Positions 45,791 to 55,351 of a stretch of DNA of 64,000 nucleotides are shown one piece after another. The number at the start of each line of letters is the position of its first letter. The first letter of the stretch is position 1. The DNA is taken from contig NZ_JANIBM010000014.1 in NCBI RefSeq assembly GCF_024505045.1, positions 34,578-98,577 on the forward strand. Direction: 5' to 3'. The notes below the pieces were generated by a model. The model worked only from the letters and a program-made list of their open reading frames with translations, was not told the DNA's origin and did no database searches. A program made the translations under genes and the position numbers. The stretch is from Methylomonas aurea (GTDB lineage Bacteria > Pseudomonadota > Gammaproteobacteria > Methylococcales > Methylomonadaceae).

Positions 45791-47293
45791 TTACACCCTG
45801 AAGAATTCGACCGCGTTCTGCAATTGTTCGGCCTGGGCGTTCAATTCCTCCGCCGTTGCCGCCATTTCCTCGGACGCAGCAGCGTTTTGTTGCGTGACTT
45901 TATCGAGTTGTCGCATCGCCTCGCTGATTTGGCGCACGCCAACGGCCTGTTCGTCGGAGGCCGCGCTGATTTCCTGTATCAATTCCGAGGTCTTGGCGAT
46001 ATTCGGCACGACCTTGCCGATCATTTGTCCGGCTTGCTCGGCGATGGCGACGCTATTGGCCGCCAATTCGTTGATTTCGGCTGCCGTCGTCCGGCTGTTT
46101 TCCGCGAGTTTTCTGACTTCGGCGGCGACGACGGCAAAGCCTTTGCCGTGCTCGCCGGCCGAGGCGGCTTCGATGGCTGCGTTCAACGACAACAAATTGG
46201 TTTTGTAAGCGATGTCTTCGATCACGCCGATTTTCTTGGCGATTTGGTGCATGGCCTTGACCGTAGCCATGACCGCGTCGCCGCCTTGGCCGGCTTCGTC
46301 GGCCGAGGTTTTGGCCAGTTGTTCGGTGGCGCGGGCGCTTTGCGAATTGTGCTGCACCGAGGTGCTGAGCTGTTCGACGGCGCTGGTGGTTTCGTCGACG
46401 CTGGCCGCCTGTTGCGTCGTGGCCTGGCTGATCGATTGCGCGGTGGCGTTGACTTCCCGCGATGCGGCGCTCAGGGTTTCGGCATTGCTTTGGACTTGGC
46501 GGACGATGTCGGCCAGTTGGCCGGCCATGGTTTTTAAGTCGAACAACAGGCTGCCGCTGTCGCCGGGCTGGATCTCGATGTGTGTCGTCAGGTCGCCTTC
46601 TGCCATTTGCTTGACCGCCGCTGCGGCATAAGCCGGTTCTCCTCCCAGTTGCCGCATCAGGCCGCGCGTAATTAAATAAGCCGCACTGCCGCCGCACAGG
46701 ACCGACAGCAGCGCCATCAGTTCGATGATGCGGACACTGTTGCTGACGGCGCTACGCGCTTCCTTGCCGGAAGCCGCCATCAATTCGGTTTGAAACGCGA
46801 TCAAAGCAGTCGCGTTGTCGAAGTAGCGGGTCTGCAGTTGCCTGATTTCGCCGAGCAGATAGTCGGTGGCCTCCTGCTGCTTGCCCTGCCGGGCCAGCGC
46901 GATAAAGCGGTCTTGCGCCGCGACATACGGCGTCCTGGCGTCGAGTATGGCTTGCAATAAGCGGCGGCCCTCGGCGCTGTCGATTTTGGCGTCGAGTTTA
47001 TCCAGATTTTCCTTGATTCTGGCGCGAGCTTCCTGAATTCGGGCGATTTCCTTGTCGATCGTCGTTTGGTCCTTGACGATCAGCGTGTTGCGCATCGAGC
47101 GGGCGATGACGTTGATGTTGTCAATGATTTCGTGGGTCCAGACCGTTTTCGGAAACTTATCGTCGACCATGTTTTCGATATTGGCCAACAGTCCTTTCAA
47201 GTTGCTTATGCTGACCAAGGCGACGATGGCCAGCAACAGCATCACGCCGCCGAATCCGAGTCCGAGCCGGGTTTTGACCGACAATTCTTGCAT
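45791..47293 (-). CDS. Methyl-accepting chemotaxis protein
   Basis: A 500-residue chemoreceptor. An N-terminal membrane helix (about residues 10-30), a four-helix-bundle periplasmic sensor (about 33-185, type 4HB_MCP), a second membrane helix (about 190-210), a HAMP linker (about 212-265), and the cytoplasmic signalling hairpin follow in order. The conserved hairpin tip reads [20 protein letters not shown] and then [14 protein letters not shown]. The ATG at 47293 is chosen because it places the membrane helix normally; an upstream start would add 13 residues. The C-terminus lacks a CheR-docking pentapeptide (ends VEFFRV). No che genes are adjacent. Confidence 0.93.
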   Translation of the reverse strand: MQELSVKTRLGLGFGGVMLLLAIVALVSISNLKGLLANIENMVDDKFPKTVWTHEIIDNINVIARSMRNTLIVKDQTTIDKEIARIQEARARIKENLDKLDAKIDSAEGRRLLQAILDARTPYVAAQDRFIALARQGKQQEATDYLLGEIRQLQTRYFDNATALIAFQTELMAASGKEARSAVSNSVRIIELMALLSVLCGGSAAYLITRGLMRQLGGEPAYAAAAVKQMAEGDLTTHIEIQPGDSGSLLFDLKTMAGQLADIVRQVQSNAETLSAASREVNATAQSISQATTQQAASVDETTSAVEQLSTSVQHNSQSARATEQLAKTSADEAGQGGDAVMATVKAMHQIAKKIGVIEDIAYKTNLLSLNAAIEAASAGEHGKGFAVVAAEVRKLAENSRTTAAEINELAANSVAIAEQAGQMIGKVVPNIAKTSELIQEISAASDEQAVGVRQISEAMRQLDKVTQQNAAASEEMAATAEELNAQAEQLQNAVEFFRV

Positions 47294-47436
47294 ACTGGCT
47301 CCTGTGTCTAGTGTCTGGGCTAGGCTTGCCATTGTAAAACGTTGCCGGTAATGCGGATAGAGTCGAATTGGCCGATGCTGCCGCGGCCGGCGCCGCCGGC
47401 TTATAATCGGCGAAAAATTAACGGAGAATTTCAGCG

Positions 47437-48114
47437 ATGTTGGACTGGCAGCAAATCGAAACGGTAATGTTGGATATGGACGGCACCTTGCTGGACCTGA
47501 ATTTCGATAACCATTTCTGGCAGGAATTCGTGCCGTTGCGTTTTGCCGAGTTGCACGGTTTGGCTCTGGAGCAGGCCAAGCAGGAATTGGCGCCGCGCTT
47601 CAAGGCGATGGAAGGCCGTTTGGAGTGGTATTGCCTGGATTACTGGAGCAGCGAATTGCGTTTGAATATCGCCGGCTTGAAGCAGGAACTGGCCGGCCTG
47701 ATTGCGGTGCATCCGCACGTGGTCGAGTTTTTGGACGCGGTGCGCGGCAGGCGGCGGTTGTTATTGGTGACCAACGCCCACCGCGATAGCCTCAATCTGA
47801 AAATGGAGAAAACCTGCCTGCACCGGTTTTTCGACGAGATCGTCAGTTCCCACGACTTCGGTTTTGCCAAGGAACAGCAGGGCTTTTGGCAAGCCTTGCA
47901 GGAACGGCACGTGTTCGAGAAGCACAGCAGCTTGTTGGTAGACGACAGTCTGGCCGTGCTGCGCTCGGCCCGGCAATTCGGCATTGCTCATCTGGTATCG
48001 ATCAGCAAGCCGGACAGCCGGGGGCCGGTCAGACCGATTGCGGAGTTTCCGGCGATTGAGGATTTTCGGGCGTTGATGCCCGGTTTGCTGCCGGACGCGG
48101 CCGCTGTTCCCTAG
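47437..48114 (+). CDS. yrfG: HAD-family nucleotidase (YrfG type)
   Basis: A 225-residue HAD hydrolase with motif [12 protein letters not shown], motif II LLVTNAH, the motif III Lys region [11 protein letters not shown] and motif [12 protein letters not shown]. The long insert after motif I with [16 protein letters not shown] is typical of the GMP/IMP nucleotidase YrfG. GGAG precedes the ATG. Its last 86 bases overlap the end of the convergent rhlB gene. Confidence 0.87.
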   Translation: MLDWQQIETVMLDMDGTLLDLNFDNHFWQEFVPLRFAELHGLALEQAKQELAPRFKAMEGRLEWYCLDYWSSELRLNIAGLKQELAGLIAVHPHVVEFLDAVRGRRRLLLVTNAHRDSLNLKMEKTCLHRFFDEIVSSHDFGFAKEQQGFWQALQERHVFEKHSSLLVDDSLAVLRSARQFGIAHLVSISKPDSRGPVRPIAEFPAIEDFRALMPGLLPDAAAVP

Positions 48115-49360
48115 GCTTGTGGTCCGGCCGGGGAGGGCGTTTGCCGTGCTGTACCACCCGTTCGCGCGGTTCGCGCCGTTCGGGTTTGGCGACCTGTTCG
48201 GCCAGCAATTCCGGTTCGATCGGTGCGACCGGTATTTTTTCGCCGATGTAGTCCTTGATGTCCGGCATAGAATAGGCGTATTCCTCGCAGATGAAGCTGA
48301 TCGCTTCGCCGCTGGCGCCGAAGCGGGCGGTACGGCCGATGCGGTGCACGTAATCCTCGACGTCTTGCGGCAGATCGTAGTTGAACACGTGGGAAACGTC
48401 GGGAATGTGCAGGCCGCGAGCGGCGACGTCGGTGGCGATCAGCAGGTTGACCTGGTTGTCCTGAAACGCGGCGAGCAATTTTTGGCGCTTTTCCTGCGGT
48501 ACGTCGCCGCTCAGCATCGCGACTTTGTAACCGTTGGCCTGCAGGTAGTCGTCCAGCCGTTCCGCGCAACGCTTGGTGTTGACGAAGACGATACTGCGTT
48601 GCGGCTGGTGGTGTTTCAATAAACCCAGCAGCAGCGGTATCTTTTGGTCGTTGGCCGGGCAATAGGCGATTTGCTTGATTGCTTTGGAGGTGACTTCTTC
48701 GGGTTCGATCCGGATCAAAACCGGGTTGTTCATGTGTTCGTAAGCCAGCTCGGTGACCTTGTAGGACAACGTGGCCGAGAACAGCAGGTTCAGGCGCTGG
48801 TCGGCCGGCGGCATCCGCCGCAGCAGGAAACGTATGTCCTTAATAAAGCCCAGGTCGAACATGCGGTCGGCTTCGTCCAGTACCGTGACCTGGATGTTGT
48901 CCAGCGTGAAAGCGCCCTGTTTGTAGAAATCAATGATGCGGCCCGGTGTGCCGATGATGATGTCGACGTTGGTCTTGATCTTTTCCAGTTGTTTTTGGTA
49001 ATCGGTGCCGCCGTAGATCAATGCGAACTTAAGGTTCAGATATTTGCTTAAAACCAGCGCGTCTTTGTGAATCTGGATTGCCAGCTCGCGGGTCGGCGCG
49101 AGGATCAAAGCCCGCGGATTCTTGATTTTTTCGCTTTCGTCGTTGATCAGGTGCTGGAAAGTTGCGAGCAGGAAGGTTGCGGTTTTGCCGGTGCCGGTTT
49201 GCGCCTGGCCGGCGATGTCTTTGCCGCGCAGGGATAACGGCAGGGACTTGTCCTGGATCGGCGTGCAGTTGATAAATCCCGCTTCTTTCAGACCTTTGAT
49301 GATGGAGTCGGACAGCTCCAGATTGCTAAATCGCGTTTCCGTTAAGTGTGTTTTTTTCAT
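48029..49360 (-). CDS. rhlB: DEAD-box RNA helicase RhlB
   Basis: A 443-residue DEAD-box helicase. Q-motif FINCTPIQDKSLPL, Walker A AQTGTGKT, PTRELAIQ, TPGRIIDF, DEAD box VLDEADRMFD, LFSATLS and HRIGRTARFG are all intact. RhlB is the helicase of the RNA degradosome. Its position, divergent from trxA and rho, is the order seen in E. coli. The basic, Pro/Arg-rich C-terminal extension (about residues 385-443) is where the gene overlaps yrfG by 86 bases. Confidence 0.93.
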   Translation of the reverse strand: MKKTHLTETRFSNLELSDSIIKGLKEAGFINCTPIQDKSLPLSLRGKDIAGQAQTGTGKTATFLLATFQHLINDESEKIKNPRALILAPTRELAIQIHKDALVLSKYLNLKFALIYGGTDYQKQLEKIKTNVDIIIGTPGRIIDFYKQGAFTLDNIQVTVLDEADRMFDLGFIKDIRFLLRRMPPADQRLNLLFSATLSYKVTELAYEHMNNPVLIRIEPEEVTSKAIKQIAYCPANDQKIPLLLGLLKHHQPQRSIVFVNTKRCAERLDDYLQANGYKVAMLSGDVPQEKRQKLLAAFQDNQVNLLIATDVAARGLHIPDVSHVFNYDLPQDVEDYVHRIGRTARFGASGEAISFICEEYAYSMPDIKDYIGEKIPVAPIEPELLAEQVAKPERREPRERVVQHGKRPPRPDHKPREQRPRPAANRASTPENPQSPETPQSV

Positions 49361-49402
49361 AACTCGCTAGAATAACTCAAAATGCGACGCGGTTGAAATC
49401 GA

Positions 49403-49432
49403 TTGACAATTTCGGCGCAGCGAAACTATAGT
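49403..49432 (+). promoter_or_regulatory. Strong sigma-70 promoter of trxA
   Basis: TTGACA (49403-49408) and TATAGT (49427-49432) with an 18-base spacer. The -35 is perfect and the -10 differs from consensus at one position. It lies 30 bases before the trxA start and 43 bases from the divergent rhlB. Confidence 0.82.
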
Positions 49433-49461
49433 CTTTGCTTTGCAAACTAACGGAGAATGGC

Positions 49462-49788
49462 GTGAGCGACCTAGTCCTTCATGTATCAGACGCTGATTTT
49501 AACGAAACTGTCTTAAAAGCCGGCTCACCGGTATTGGTTGACTACTGGGCCGAATGGTGCGGTCCTTGCAAAATGATTGCTCCGGTGCTGGATGAAATTG
49601 CAGCCGAGTACCAAGGCAAGCTGACCGTCGCCAAACTCAATATCGACGAAAACCCGAAAACCCCGCAGCACTACGGTGTGCGCGGAATTCCCACCTTGAT
49701 GATTTTCAAGGGCGGCGAGGTGGAGGCTACTAAAGTCGGCGCCTTGACCAAATCGCAGTTGGCCGCGTTTATCGACAGCAACCTGTAA
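49462..49788 (+). CDS. trxA: Thioredoxin 1
   Basis: A 108-residue redox protein with the active-site WCGPCK, the conserved cis-Pro loop GIPTLMIF, and the length of E. coli TrxA. The start is GTG 49462 with ACGGAG at 49450-49455; an in-frame upstream ATG lies within the promoter-leader and is rejected. It reduces disulfides in ribonucleotide reductase and many other proteins. It lies between rhlB and rho as in enteric bacteria. Confidence 0.95.
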   Translation: MSDLVLHVSDADFNETVLKAGSPVLVDYWAEWCGPCKMIAPVLDEIAAEYQGKLTVAKLNIDENPKTPQHYGVRGIPTLMIFKGGEVEATKVGALTKSQLAAFIDSNL

Positions 49789-49852
49789 CCCGGCTGCCAC
49801 CGGGCTTGTCGAAAATGTTTTGATAAGTCCGGTTATTGCGCTAGAATTCCGC

Positions 49853-49950
49853 CCGCTTCTCGCACCCCGATCGCCCGAGTTTTTCCAACACACTTCTTCC
49901 GCCGTAAACAGCTTTCTGCTGTTTTGCATTTCTTCCAATTCCCTAAGTCA
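49853..49950 (+). promoter_or_regulatory. C-rich, G-poor rho leader (possible Rho loading site)
   Basis: The leader just before rho is pyrimidine-rich with roughly three C for each G and repeated TTCC, CCGC and CTTC words, and no stable hairpin. Rho loads on such unstructured C-rich RNA, and rho genes are known to be autoregulated by attenuation in their leaders. A RhoL-like leader peptide was not found. Confidence 0.4.
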
Positions 49951-49952
49951 AC

Positions 49953-51209
49953 ATGAATCTTACCGAGTTAAAACTTAAACAACCGACCGAAATCATCGCA
50001 ATCGCCGAATCCCTGGGGCTGGAGAACATCGACAGAGCCCGAAAGCAGGAGCTGATTTTCTCGATTTTGAAGAAACAGGCGAAGAGCGGAGAAGACATTT
50101 ACGGTGACGGAGTGCTGGAAATTTTGACCGACGGTTTCGGCTTTCTGCGTACGCCGGGCTGTTCTTACTTGGCGGGACCGGACGATATTTACGTGTCTCC
50201 CAGCCAGATTCGCCGTTTCGGCCTACGTACCGGAGATACCGTCAGCGGCAAGATTCGGCCGCCGAAAGAAGGCGAGCGCTACTTTGCGATGCTGAAGGTG
50301 GAGAGCATCAACTTCGAATCGCCCGAGCAATCCAAAAACAAAATTTCCTTTTCCAACCTGACGCCGTTATTCGCCAACAAACGTTTCCGCCTGGAGCAAG
50401 GCAACGGTACCAGCGAGGACTTGACGGCCCGCATCATCGATTTGATCGCGCCGATCGGCAAGGGCCAGCGCGGCCTGATCGTGTCGCCGCCGAAAGCCGG
50501 CAAGACCATGATCATGCAAAGCATTGCCCATGCGATTGCCGAGAATAATCCCGAATGTTACCTGATCGTGCTGTTGATCGACGAGCGTCCGGAAGAGGTA
50601 ACCGAAATGGAGCGTTGCGTTCGGGGCGAGGTGGTGTCCAGTACCTTCGACGAACCAGCTACCCGCCACGTGCAGGTCGCCGACATGGTGATCGAAAAAG
50701 CCCGGCGCATGGTCGAGCACAAGCACGATGTGGTTATTCTGTTAGACTCGATCACGCGTTTGGCGCGCGCCTACAACATGGTAGTACCCTCGTCCGGTAA
50801 GCTGTTGTCCGGCGGTGTCGACGCCAATGCCCTGGAAAAACCGAAGCGCTTCTTCGGCGCCGCGCGTAATATCGAGGAAGGCGGCAGTCTGACCATCATT
50901 GCCACCGCACTGGTCGAAACCGGTTCGCGGATGGACGAGGTGATTTTCGAGGAGTTCAAGGGCACAGGTAACATGGAGCTGCATCTCGAGCGGAAAATCG
51001 CTGAAAAGCGCATCTATCCCGCCATCAATATTAATCGTTCAGGCACCCGTCGCGAGGAATATCTAGTCGATCCCGACGAACTGCAAAAAACCTGGATCTT
51101 GCGCAAGATCCTGCAGCCGATGGACGAATTGGCGGCATCGGAATTTTTGTTGGGCAAGCTCAAAGATTTTAAAACCAACGCCGCGTTTTTCGATTCTATG
51201 AAGCGTTAA
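49953..51209 (+). CDS. rho: Transcription termination factor Rho
   Basis: A 418-residue hexameric RNA-dependent ATPase, the usual length. The N-terminal helix [20 protein letters not shown] is followed by the RNA-binding cold-shock-like domain ([20 protein letters not shown]), then Walker A SPPKAGKT (about residue 181), Walker [17 protein letters not shown], the Q-loop region and the R-loop with [13 protein letters not shown]. It ends dis-similarly to no known member: FFDSMKR is standard. It follows trxA by 164 bases. Confidence 0.97.
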   Translation: MNLTELKLKQPTEIIAIAESLGLENIDRARKQELIFSILKKQAKSGEDIYGDGVLEILTDGFGFLRTPGCSYLAGPDDIYVSPSQIRRFGLRTGDTVSGKIRPPKEGERYFAMLKVESINFESPEQSKNKISFSNLTPLFANKRFRLEQGNGTSEDLTARIIDLIAPIGKGQRGLIVSPPKAGKTMIMQSIAHAIAENNPECYLIVLLIDERPEEVTEMERCVRGEVVSSTFDEPATRHVQVADMVIEKARRMVEHKHDVVILLDSITRLARAYNMVVPSSGKLLSGGVDANALEKPKRFFGAARNIEEGGSLTIIATALVETGSRMDEVIFEEFKGTGNMELHLERKIAEKRIYPAININRSGTRREEYLVDPDELQKTWILRKILQPMDELAASEFLLGKLKDFKTNAAFFDSMKR

Positions 51210-51213
51210 TGCC

Positions 51214-51236
51214 TGCCGTCGGATCGGCGGACGGCA
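51214..51236 (+). terminator. Inverted repeat after rho
   Basis: TGCCGTC (51214-51220) pairs with GACGGCA (51230-51236) five bases past the rho stop, with a 9-base loop. There is no T-tract, so this is a weak Rho-independent terminator or an mRNA 3'-end hairpin. Confidence 0.45.
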
Positions 51237-51426
51237 TTCCGCGTGCCGTTCGCCCCGATTTTGGCTGTTTTCCCCCGTTTTCCATCCCCCGCTCCGGTCT
51301 GTTTTTCTCCTGCCAACACAGCAACCTAGTTCCAATCTAAGTTGCGTTCGCAATAGCACCGAAATATTTCTTGGTTGTGCGAGCGATTAATTTTGTTATA
51401 TTGCGCCCCGACCTTAACGCGGAGAG

Positions 51427-53127
51427 ATGGCCTTGCGAAATACCAGCAAATTTTTCATGCAGTTCGTCCGACTGGCGGGACCTTTCTGGTGTTCCGAAAA
51501 CAAGGCTAGCATTCGCGGACTGTCGGCGGTGCTGGTCGCGTTAACCGTCGCCCAAATCGCCGTTTCGGTGATTATTACCGAGTGGAGTGCAGACTTGTTC
51601 GATGCGTTGGAACAGCGCTCGATGTCGCGCTTCTTTACCCAGATCGGTTTGATCGTGTTGATCTTTCTGGCGAACATTGCCATTACTGCGACGCATTTGG
51701 TGGTCAAGCGCCGCTTGCAACTCGGTTGGCGCGGCTGGTTGACCGACAAATTGATTGGCCAGTGGATGCGAGACGGCCGGCATTACTTGGTCACGCATAT
51801 ACCCGGCCAGCACGATAATCCCGACGGCCGCATCGCCGAGGATATACGGATATCGACCGAATATGCGATCGATCTGCTGCATACCATGTTCTACTGCTTA
51901 TTGTTGTTGATCAGTTTTACCGAGATTTTGTGGACTTTGTCCGGCAGTGTTGCCTTGGACTTGGGGATTGCCGAGATTCCGATACAAGGCCATCTGGTCT
52001 GGCTGGCCTTGATATACGCCGCCAGTGCCTCGGTACTGGGCTGGTGGATCGGTCGGCCATTGACGACGGCGACCGATAACCGGCAAACCGTAGAAGCCAA
52101 TTTCCGTTTCGCGTTGGTTAAGGCCCGTGAAAACGCCCAGTCGATTGCGTTAATTCACGGCGAGCGCCACGAAAATCCGCACTTTCACCGTTTGTTCGGC
52201 AATATCGTCGATGCCTGGAACCAACAAACCCTCGCTTGGCAACGGATCACGATGTTCAGTTCCGGCTACTCCATCCTGTCGATGGCTTTTCCGATCCTGG
52301 TGTCCGCGCCGCGTTTCATACTGGGAACCATCAGTTTGGGAGCCTTGATGCAATCGGCCCAAGCCTTCCAGCAAATGGTCGCCGCTCTGTCCTGGCCGGT
52401 GGACAATATGGGCAAGGTCGCCGAGTGGCGAGCTTCGGTAGAGCGCGTTCTCGGGTTAAGCAAGGCCCTGGAGCAGCTGGAGCGGGAAATCGCCAAACCT
52501 GATCCGCACCGCATCCGCATCGTCAAGAACGACAGTTCGGTACTGGCATTCCGCAATCTGTGCATCAGCCGGCTGGACAATATCGTTTGCGTGTCGATGT
52601 TGAACGAAGAGATTCGCGCCGGAGAACGGGTGTTGATAGCCGGCAACGCATTTTCCGGCAACAAATTGTTCAAGGCCATCGCCGGGTTGTGGCCGTGGGG
52701 CGAGGGTACGATAGAACTGCCTGACGACGAACCGATGTTCTTCATGCCGCCCAAACCGTATTTGCCGACCGGGAATCTGCGTGCCTCGATTTGTTATCCA
52801 GCCGACGCCGGCGTGTTTGATCCCGAGCTATTGGTCAGTACCATGCAGTTGGCCGGCGTCGGCGAATTGGTGGAACAATTGGATCAGCAAGCCGACTGGG
52901 ACAAAAGCTTGGAGCGCGAGCAGAAGCAGCGCTTGGGATTGGTGCGGCTGTTGCTGCACAAACCGAAGTGGATTTTGATGCAGGAAGCCTTCGATTCGCT
53001 CGATCCGGACGGCGAGGTGGAAATGGTTAGCCTGATCCATAAAAAATTGCCGCAGGCGGCGATGCTGACGATCACCAAGCAGCCGACGATCCAAGGGTTG
53101 CATAAGCGCAGAATTACGCTGAATTAA
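51427..53127 (+). CDS. SbmA/YddA-type ABC protein with decayed ATPase domain
   Basis: A 566-residue protein of the SbmA/BacA/YddA group: six membrane helices in residues about 25-340, with RWRGWLTD-like GWRGWLTDKLIGQWM and NPDGRIAEDIRI, then a C-terminal ABC-ATPase-like domain (about 375-560). The ATPase motifs have all changed: Walker A reads AGNAFSGNKLF (no Ser/Thr after Lys), signature LEREQKQR in place of LSxGEQQR, Walker B ILMQEAFD (Asp replaced by Gln), and H-loop Lys instead of His (TITKQPT). The fold context (FKAIAGLWPWGEG) is still clear. Family members import peptides; this one may have become proton-driven like SbmA. Confidence 0.88.
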   Translation: MALRNTSKFFMQFVRLAGPFWCSENKASIRGLSAVLVALTVAQIAVSVIITEWSADLFDALEQRSMSRFFTQIGLIVLIFLANIAITATHLVVKRRLQLGWRGWLTDKLIGQWMRDGRHYLVTHIPGQHDNPDGRIAEDIRISTEYAIDLLHTMFYCLLLLISFTEILWTLSGSVALDLGIAEIPIQGHLVWLALIYAASASVLGWWIGRPLTTATDNRQTVEANFRFALVKARENAQSIALIHGERHENPHFHRLFGNIVDAWNQQTLAWQRITMFSSGYSILSMAFPILVSAPRFILGTISLGALMQSAQAFQQMVAALSWPVDNMGKVAEWRASVERVLGLSKALEQLEREIAKPDPHRIRIVKNDSSVLAFRNLCISRLDNIVCVSMLNEEIRAGERVLIAGNAFSGNKLFKAIAGLWPWGEGTIELPDDEPMFFMPPKPYLPTGNLRASICYPADAGVFDPELLVSTMQLAGVGELVEQLDQQADWDKSLEREQKQRLGLVRLLLHKPKWILMQEAFDSLDPDGEVEMVSLIHKKLPQAAMLTITKQPTIQGLHKRRITLN

Positions 53128-53294
53128 TCGGTTGTCGGCATGTTCGCACTTGGTGTCGGCCAAGAGTACACTTTACTTTGCTAAATTTTTTATACCCAAA
53201 GTGGGGAATTTGGTTTCTGAAACGTCTTAAAGGATAAGGAGCCCAAAGCATGGCGTAAATGCCCGGGTAGGCCTTACTACGCTCAGGTGGTTTT

Positions 53295-53552
53295 ATGAAA
53301 TCAAGACATACTCGCAGCAGCCCGGCGGAGATGCCGGCCGACAAGGCGGCGCCGGGTTTTCCATCGGCCCGATATTTCCAGGTTCATTTCGAATATCTCC
53401 ACGAAACCATCGGCGAATTAAAGCAGCAGATCGAGACGGCGAACCGGCAAATTGCCGAATTGCAGCGGCGGCTGTTGGATGCGGGAACCGAGGACGTCGA
53501 TCTGGAAAGTCAAGCCGGCAACGCCTTTACAACTCAAGATTGGCGTTTGTAA
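53295..53552 (+). CDS. Small coiled-coil protein of unknown function
   Basis: An 85-residue protein without a recognised family. The middle (about residues 30-62) is an amphipathic coiled coil, FEYLHETIGELKQQIETANR continuing into AELQRRLL; the ends are disordered-like, with a basic N-terminus. No signal or membrane segment. Its last 19 bases overlap the end of the convergent moaE, and codon use looks like that of its neighbours. The leader (53128-53294) is AT-rich with an AAGGA word far from the start, so expression is uncertain. Confidence 0.55.
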   Translation: MKSRHTRSSPAEMPADKAAPGFPSARYFQVHFEYLHETIGELKQQIETANRQIAELQRRLLDAGTEDVDLESQAGNAFTTQDWRL

Positions 53553-53986
53553 CCGCTGCTGTTTGTTTCGACCCAGCGCTGCTTGCCATTAGCCAGCGTT
53601 TCGCGCTTCCAGAACGGCGCCCGGCTTTTCAGATTTTCCATGATGAAACGGCTGGCGTCGAACGCGTCGCCGCGATGTTCGGACCAGACAGCTACCAGAA
53701 CCAGGGTGTCGTTGGGCTCGACCTGGCCGACCCGATGGACTAGCAAAGTGTCCAGCATCTGCCATTGGCTTGCCGCTTGTTCGACGATTTGCTGCAGTTG
53801 CCTTTCGGTCATGCCCGGATAATGTTCCAGGTACATGCCGCAAACCGAATCGCCCTGGTTGAAATCGCGCATCGTACCGACGAATACGGCCGTGGCGCCG
53901 TATTTCCCGGCTATCCCGGCCGCTTGCTGGTGGTCGGCGATTTCTTGCCAAGGATCGAAAACCGCATCCGATAATTTCACTGTCAT
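53534..53986 (-). CDS. moaE: Molybdopterin synthase catalytic subunit
   Basis: A 150-residue MoaE: GATAVFVGTMRDFNQGDSV is the conserved first loop, LEHYPGMTERQL the second, HRVGQVEPNDTLVLVAV the third, with the catalytic Lys region APFWKRET near the end. It inserts sulfur into precursor Z. The start ATG 53986 follows moaD by five bases. The two subunits act as a heterotetramer. Confidence 0.93.
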   Translation of the reverse strand: MTVKLSDAVFDPWQEIADHQQAAGIAGKYGATAVFVGTMRDFNQGDSVCGMYLEHYPGMTERQLQQIVEQAASQWQMLDTLLVHRVGQVEPNDTLVLVAVWSEHRGDAFDASRFIMENLKSRAPFWKRETLANGKQRWVETNSSGYKRQS

Positions 53987-53991
53987 ACCGT

Positions 53992-54225
53992 TCAGCCTCC
54001 CGTGACCGGCGGAAAGAACGCCACTTCGTCGCCGTCGCTGACCAGGCTGTCCAGACTCGCATAATTCATGTTGATCGCCGCGAGCAGCGCGTTCGGCACC
54101 GGCAGATCCGGATTGGCCTGTTGCCATAGCTCCAGCACCGAAAGCGGCGCCGGAACGACTAGTTCGTCGCCGGCGCGGCCGACTTGGTCTTTGAGGCTTG
54201 CGAAGTACAGCACTTTGATCGACAT
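53992..54225 (-). CDS. moaD: Molybdopterin synthase sulfur carrier subunit
   Basis: A 77-residue ubiquitin-fold protein ending in the essential double glycine (FFPPVTGG), which carries the thiocarboxylate. It begins [20 protein letters not shown], typical of MoaD. It is first in the leftward moaD-moaE pair, with 51 bases between its start and the divergent moaC. Confidence 0.93.
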   Translation of the reverse strand: MSIKVLYFASLKDQVGRAGDELVVPAPLSVLELWQQANPDLPVPNALLAAINMNYASLDSLVSDGDEVAFFPPVTGG

Positions 54226-54276
54226 TCTGTTCCACCGGGTAATACAATGCGCGCTGGTTTAATAATACGTCCCGCC

Positions 54277-54771
54277 ATGTCCAATTCCCCGCTCACCCAT
54301 TTCAACGCCGCCGGAGACGTCCACATGGTCGATGTCGGCGCCAAGGCGGTTACCCAGCGCAGCGCGGTTTGCGAGGGCTATATCGAGATGCGGCCGGAAA
54401 CGCTGGCGTTGATTGTAAACGGCGCGCATAAAAAAGGCGACGTGCTCGGCGTGGCCCGGATCGCCGGGATCATGGCCAGCAAGAAAACGGCCGAGCTGAT
54501 TCCGTTGTGCCATCCTTTGCCGCTCAGTCACGTTGAAATCGACCTACAGCCGCAGCCAAGCCTGAGCCGGGTTTATTGCCGGACATTAGTCAAGACCAGC
54601 GGCCAGACCGGTGTTGAGATGGAAGCGCTGACCGCGACGCAGATTGCATTGCTGACCATCTACGACATGTGCAAAGCCGTCGATCGCGGTATGGTGATTC
54701 AGGGTGTGCGGCTGTTGGAAAAAAGCGGCGGCAAGTCCGGCGACTGGCGGGCGGAGGCCGCCGCTCCCTAG
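54277..54771 (+). CDS. moaC: Cyclic pyranopterin monophosphate synthase
   Basis: A 164-residue enzyme that makes cyclic pyranopterin monophosphate from the MoaA product. Family motifs: [38 protein letters not shown], and the end [20 protein letters not shown] with its catalytic acidic and Lys residues. It is divergent from moaD-moaE. moaA is not in the window. The last four bases overlap the convergent BamC-like gene. Confidence 0.95.
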   Translation: MSNSPLTHFNAAGDVHMVDVGAKAVTQRSAVCEGYIEMRPETLALIVNGAHKKGDVLGVARIAGIMASKKTAELIPLCHPLPLSHVEIDLQPQPSLSRVYCRTLVKTSGQTGVEMEALTATQIALLTIYDMCKAVDRGMVIQGVRLLEKSGGKSGDWRAEAAAP

Positions 54772-55343
54772 TATTCCGGTTTGGCTTGCGGGCTCCGGTT
54801 CAGGATTTTCTCGTCTATGGTTTTGTGCAGCAAGCGCAACAACTCGGCGGAGCCGTCTTCGTCGCTCTCCATCTCTTCCGGTTTGGCCAACGCTGCGTTG
54901 ACGCGGATGCCGCCGGTCTCCTCCTTCAGTGTAATCAGATACTCGGCTTCGGCGTAATGGTTATTCAGCAAGGTTCTGATCAGGCTCAGATCCTTGCCGG
55001 CCGTATCGGGATCGTAACGCACTTGGAACCGACCGTCCTGCTGGTTTTTGTCGAGGATTTCGATGTCAGTGATTTTCAGCGCTGTCGCAAGCATTTCCCA
55101 AGCCCGCTCTTCTCGGGTTTTCAGAACCAGCAGCGGTTTGTCGCCGTCGGTGAACGCCATCAGCCCGGCCAGGACCGATTTCGGTTTCAGATCGTCGACG
55201 TCGATCGCCGGTTGCGGGTTAGTGTGTTCGATCGGCAATACCGGCGGCAACTCCAGATGGTGGGTATCGCGATATTTCTCGGGGGTTTCGCCGCAGGCGG
55301 CCAACAACAGGCACGGAAGCGCGTGGCGGACTCGTTTCAACAT
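54768..55343 (-). CDS. BamC/NlpB-like outer-membrane lipoprotein
   Basis: A 191-residue lipoprotein: signal with lipobox LAAC (Cys about residue 17), then the BamC-type N-terminus [19 protein letters not shown] and a helix-grip domain (about 85-190). BamC is an accessory of the BAM outer-membrane assembly machine; this protein is shorter than E. coli BamC and has one helix-grip domain rather than two. The start ATG 55343 is fixed by the signal peptide. It starts eight bases after the nitrilase stop. Confidence 0.72.
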   Translation of the reverse strand: MLKRVRHALPCLLLAACGETPEKYRDTHHLELPPVLPIEHTNPQPAIDVDDLKPKSVLAGLMAFTDGDKPLLVLKTREERAWEMLATALKITDIEILDKNQQDGRFQVRYDPDTAGKDLSLIRTLLNNHYAEAEYLITLKEETGGIRVNAALAKPEEMESDEDGSAELLRLLHKTIDEKILNRSPQAKPEY

Positions 55344-55351
55344 AACCGGGT

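Noticed and set aside
53128..53294. Molybdenum-cofactor riboswitch before the moa region
   Set aside because: The structured-looking leader points away from the moa genes and does not show the known riboswitch core.
53114..53344. 76-codon minus-strand frame upstream of the small coiled-coil gene
   Set aside because: It overlaps two plus-strand genes, has no recognisable domain and would need an unsupported start.
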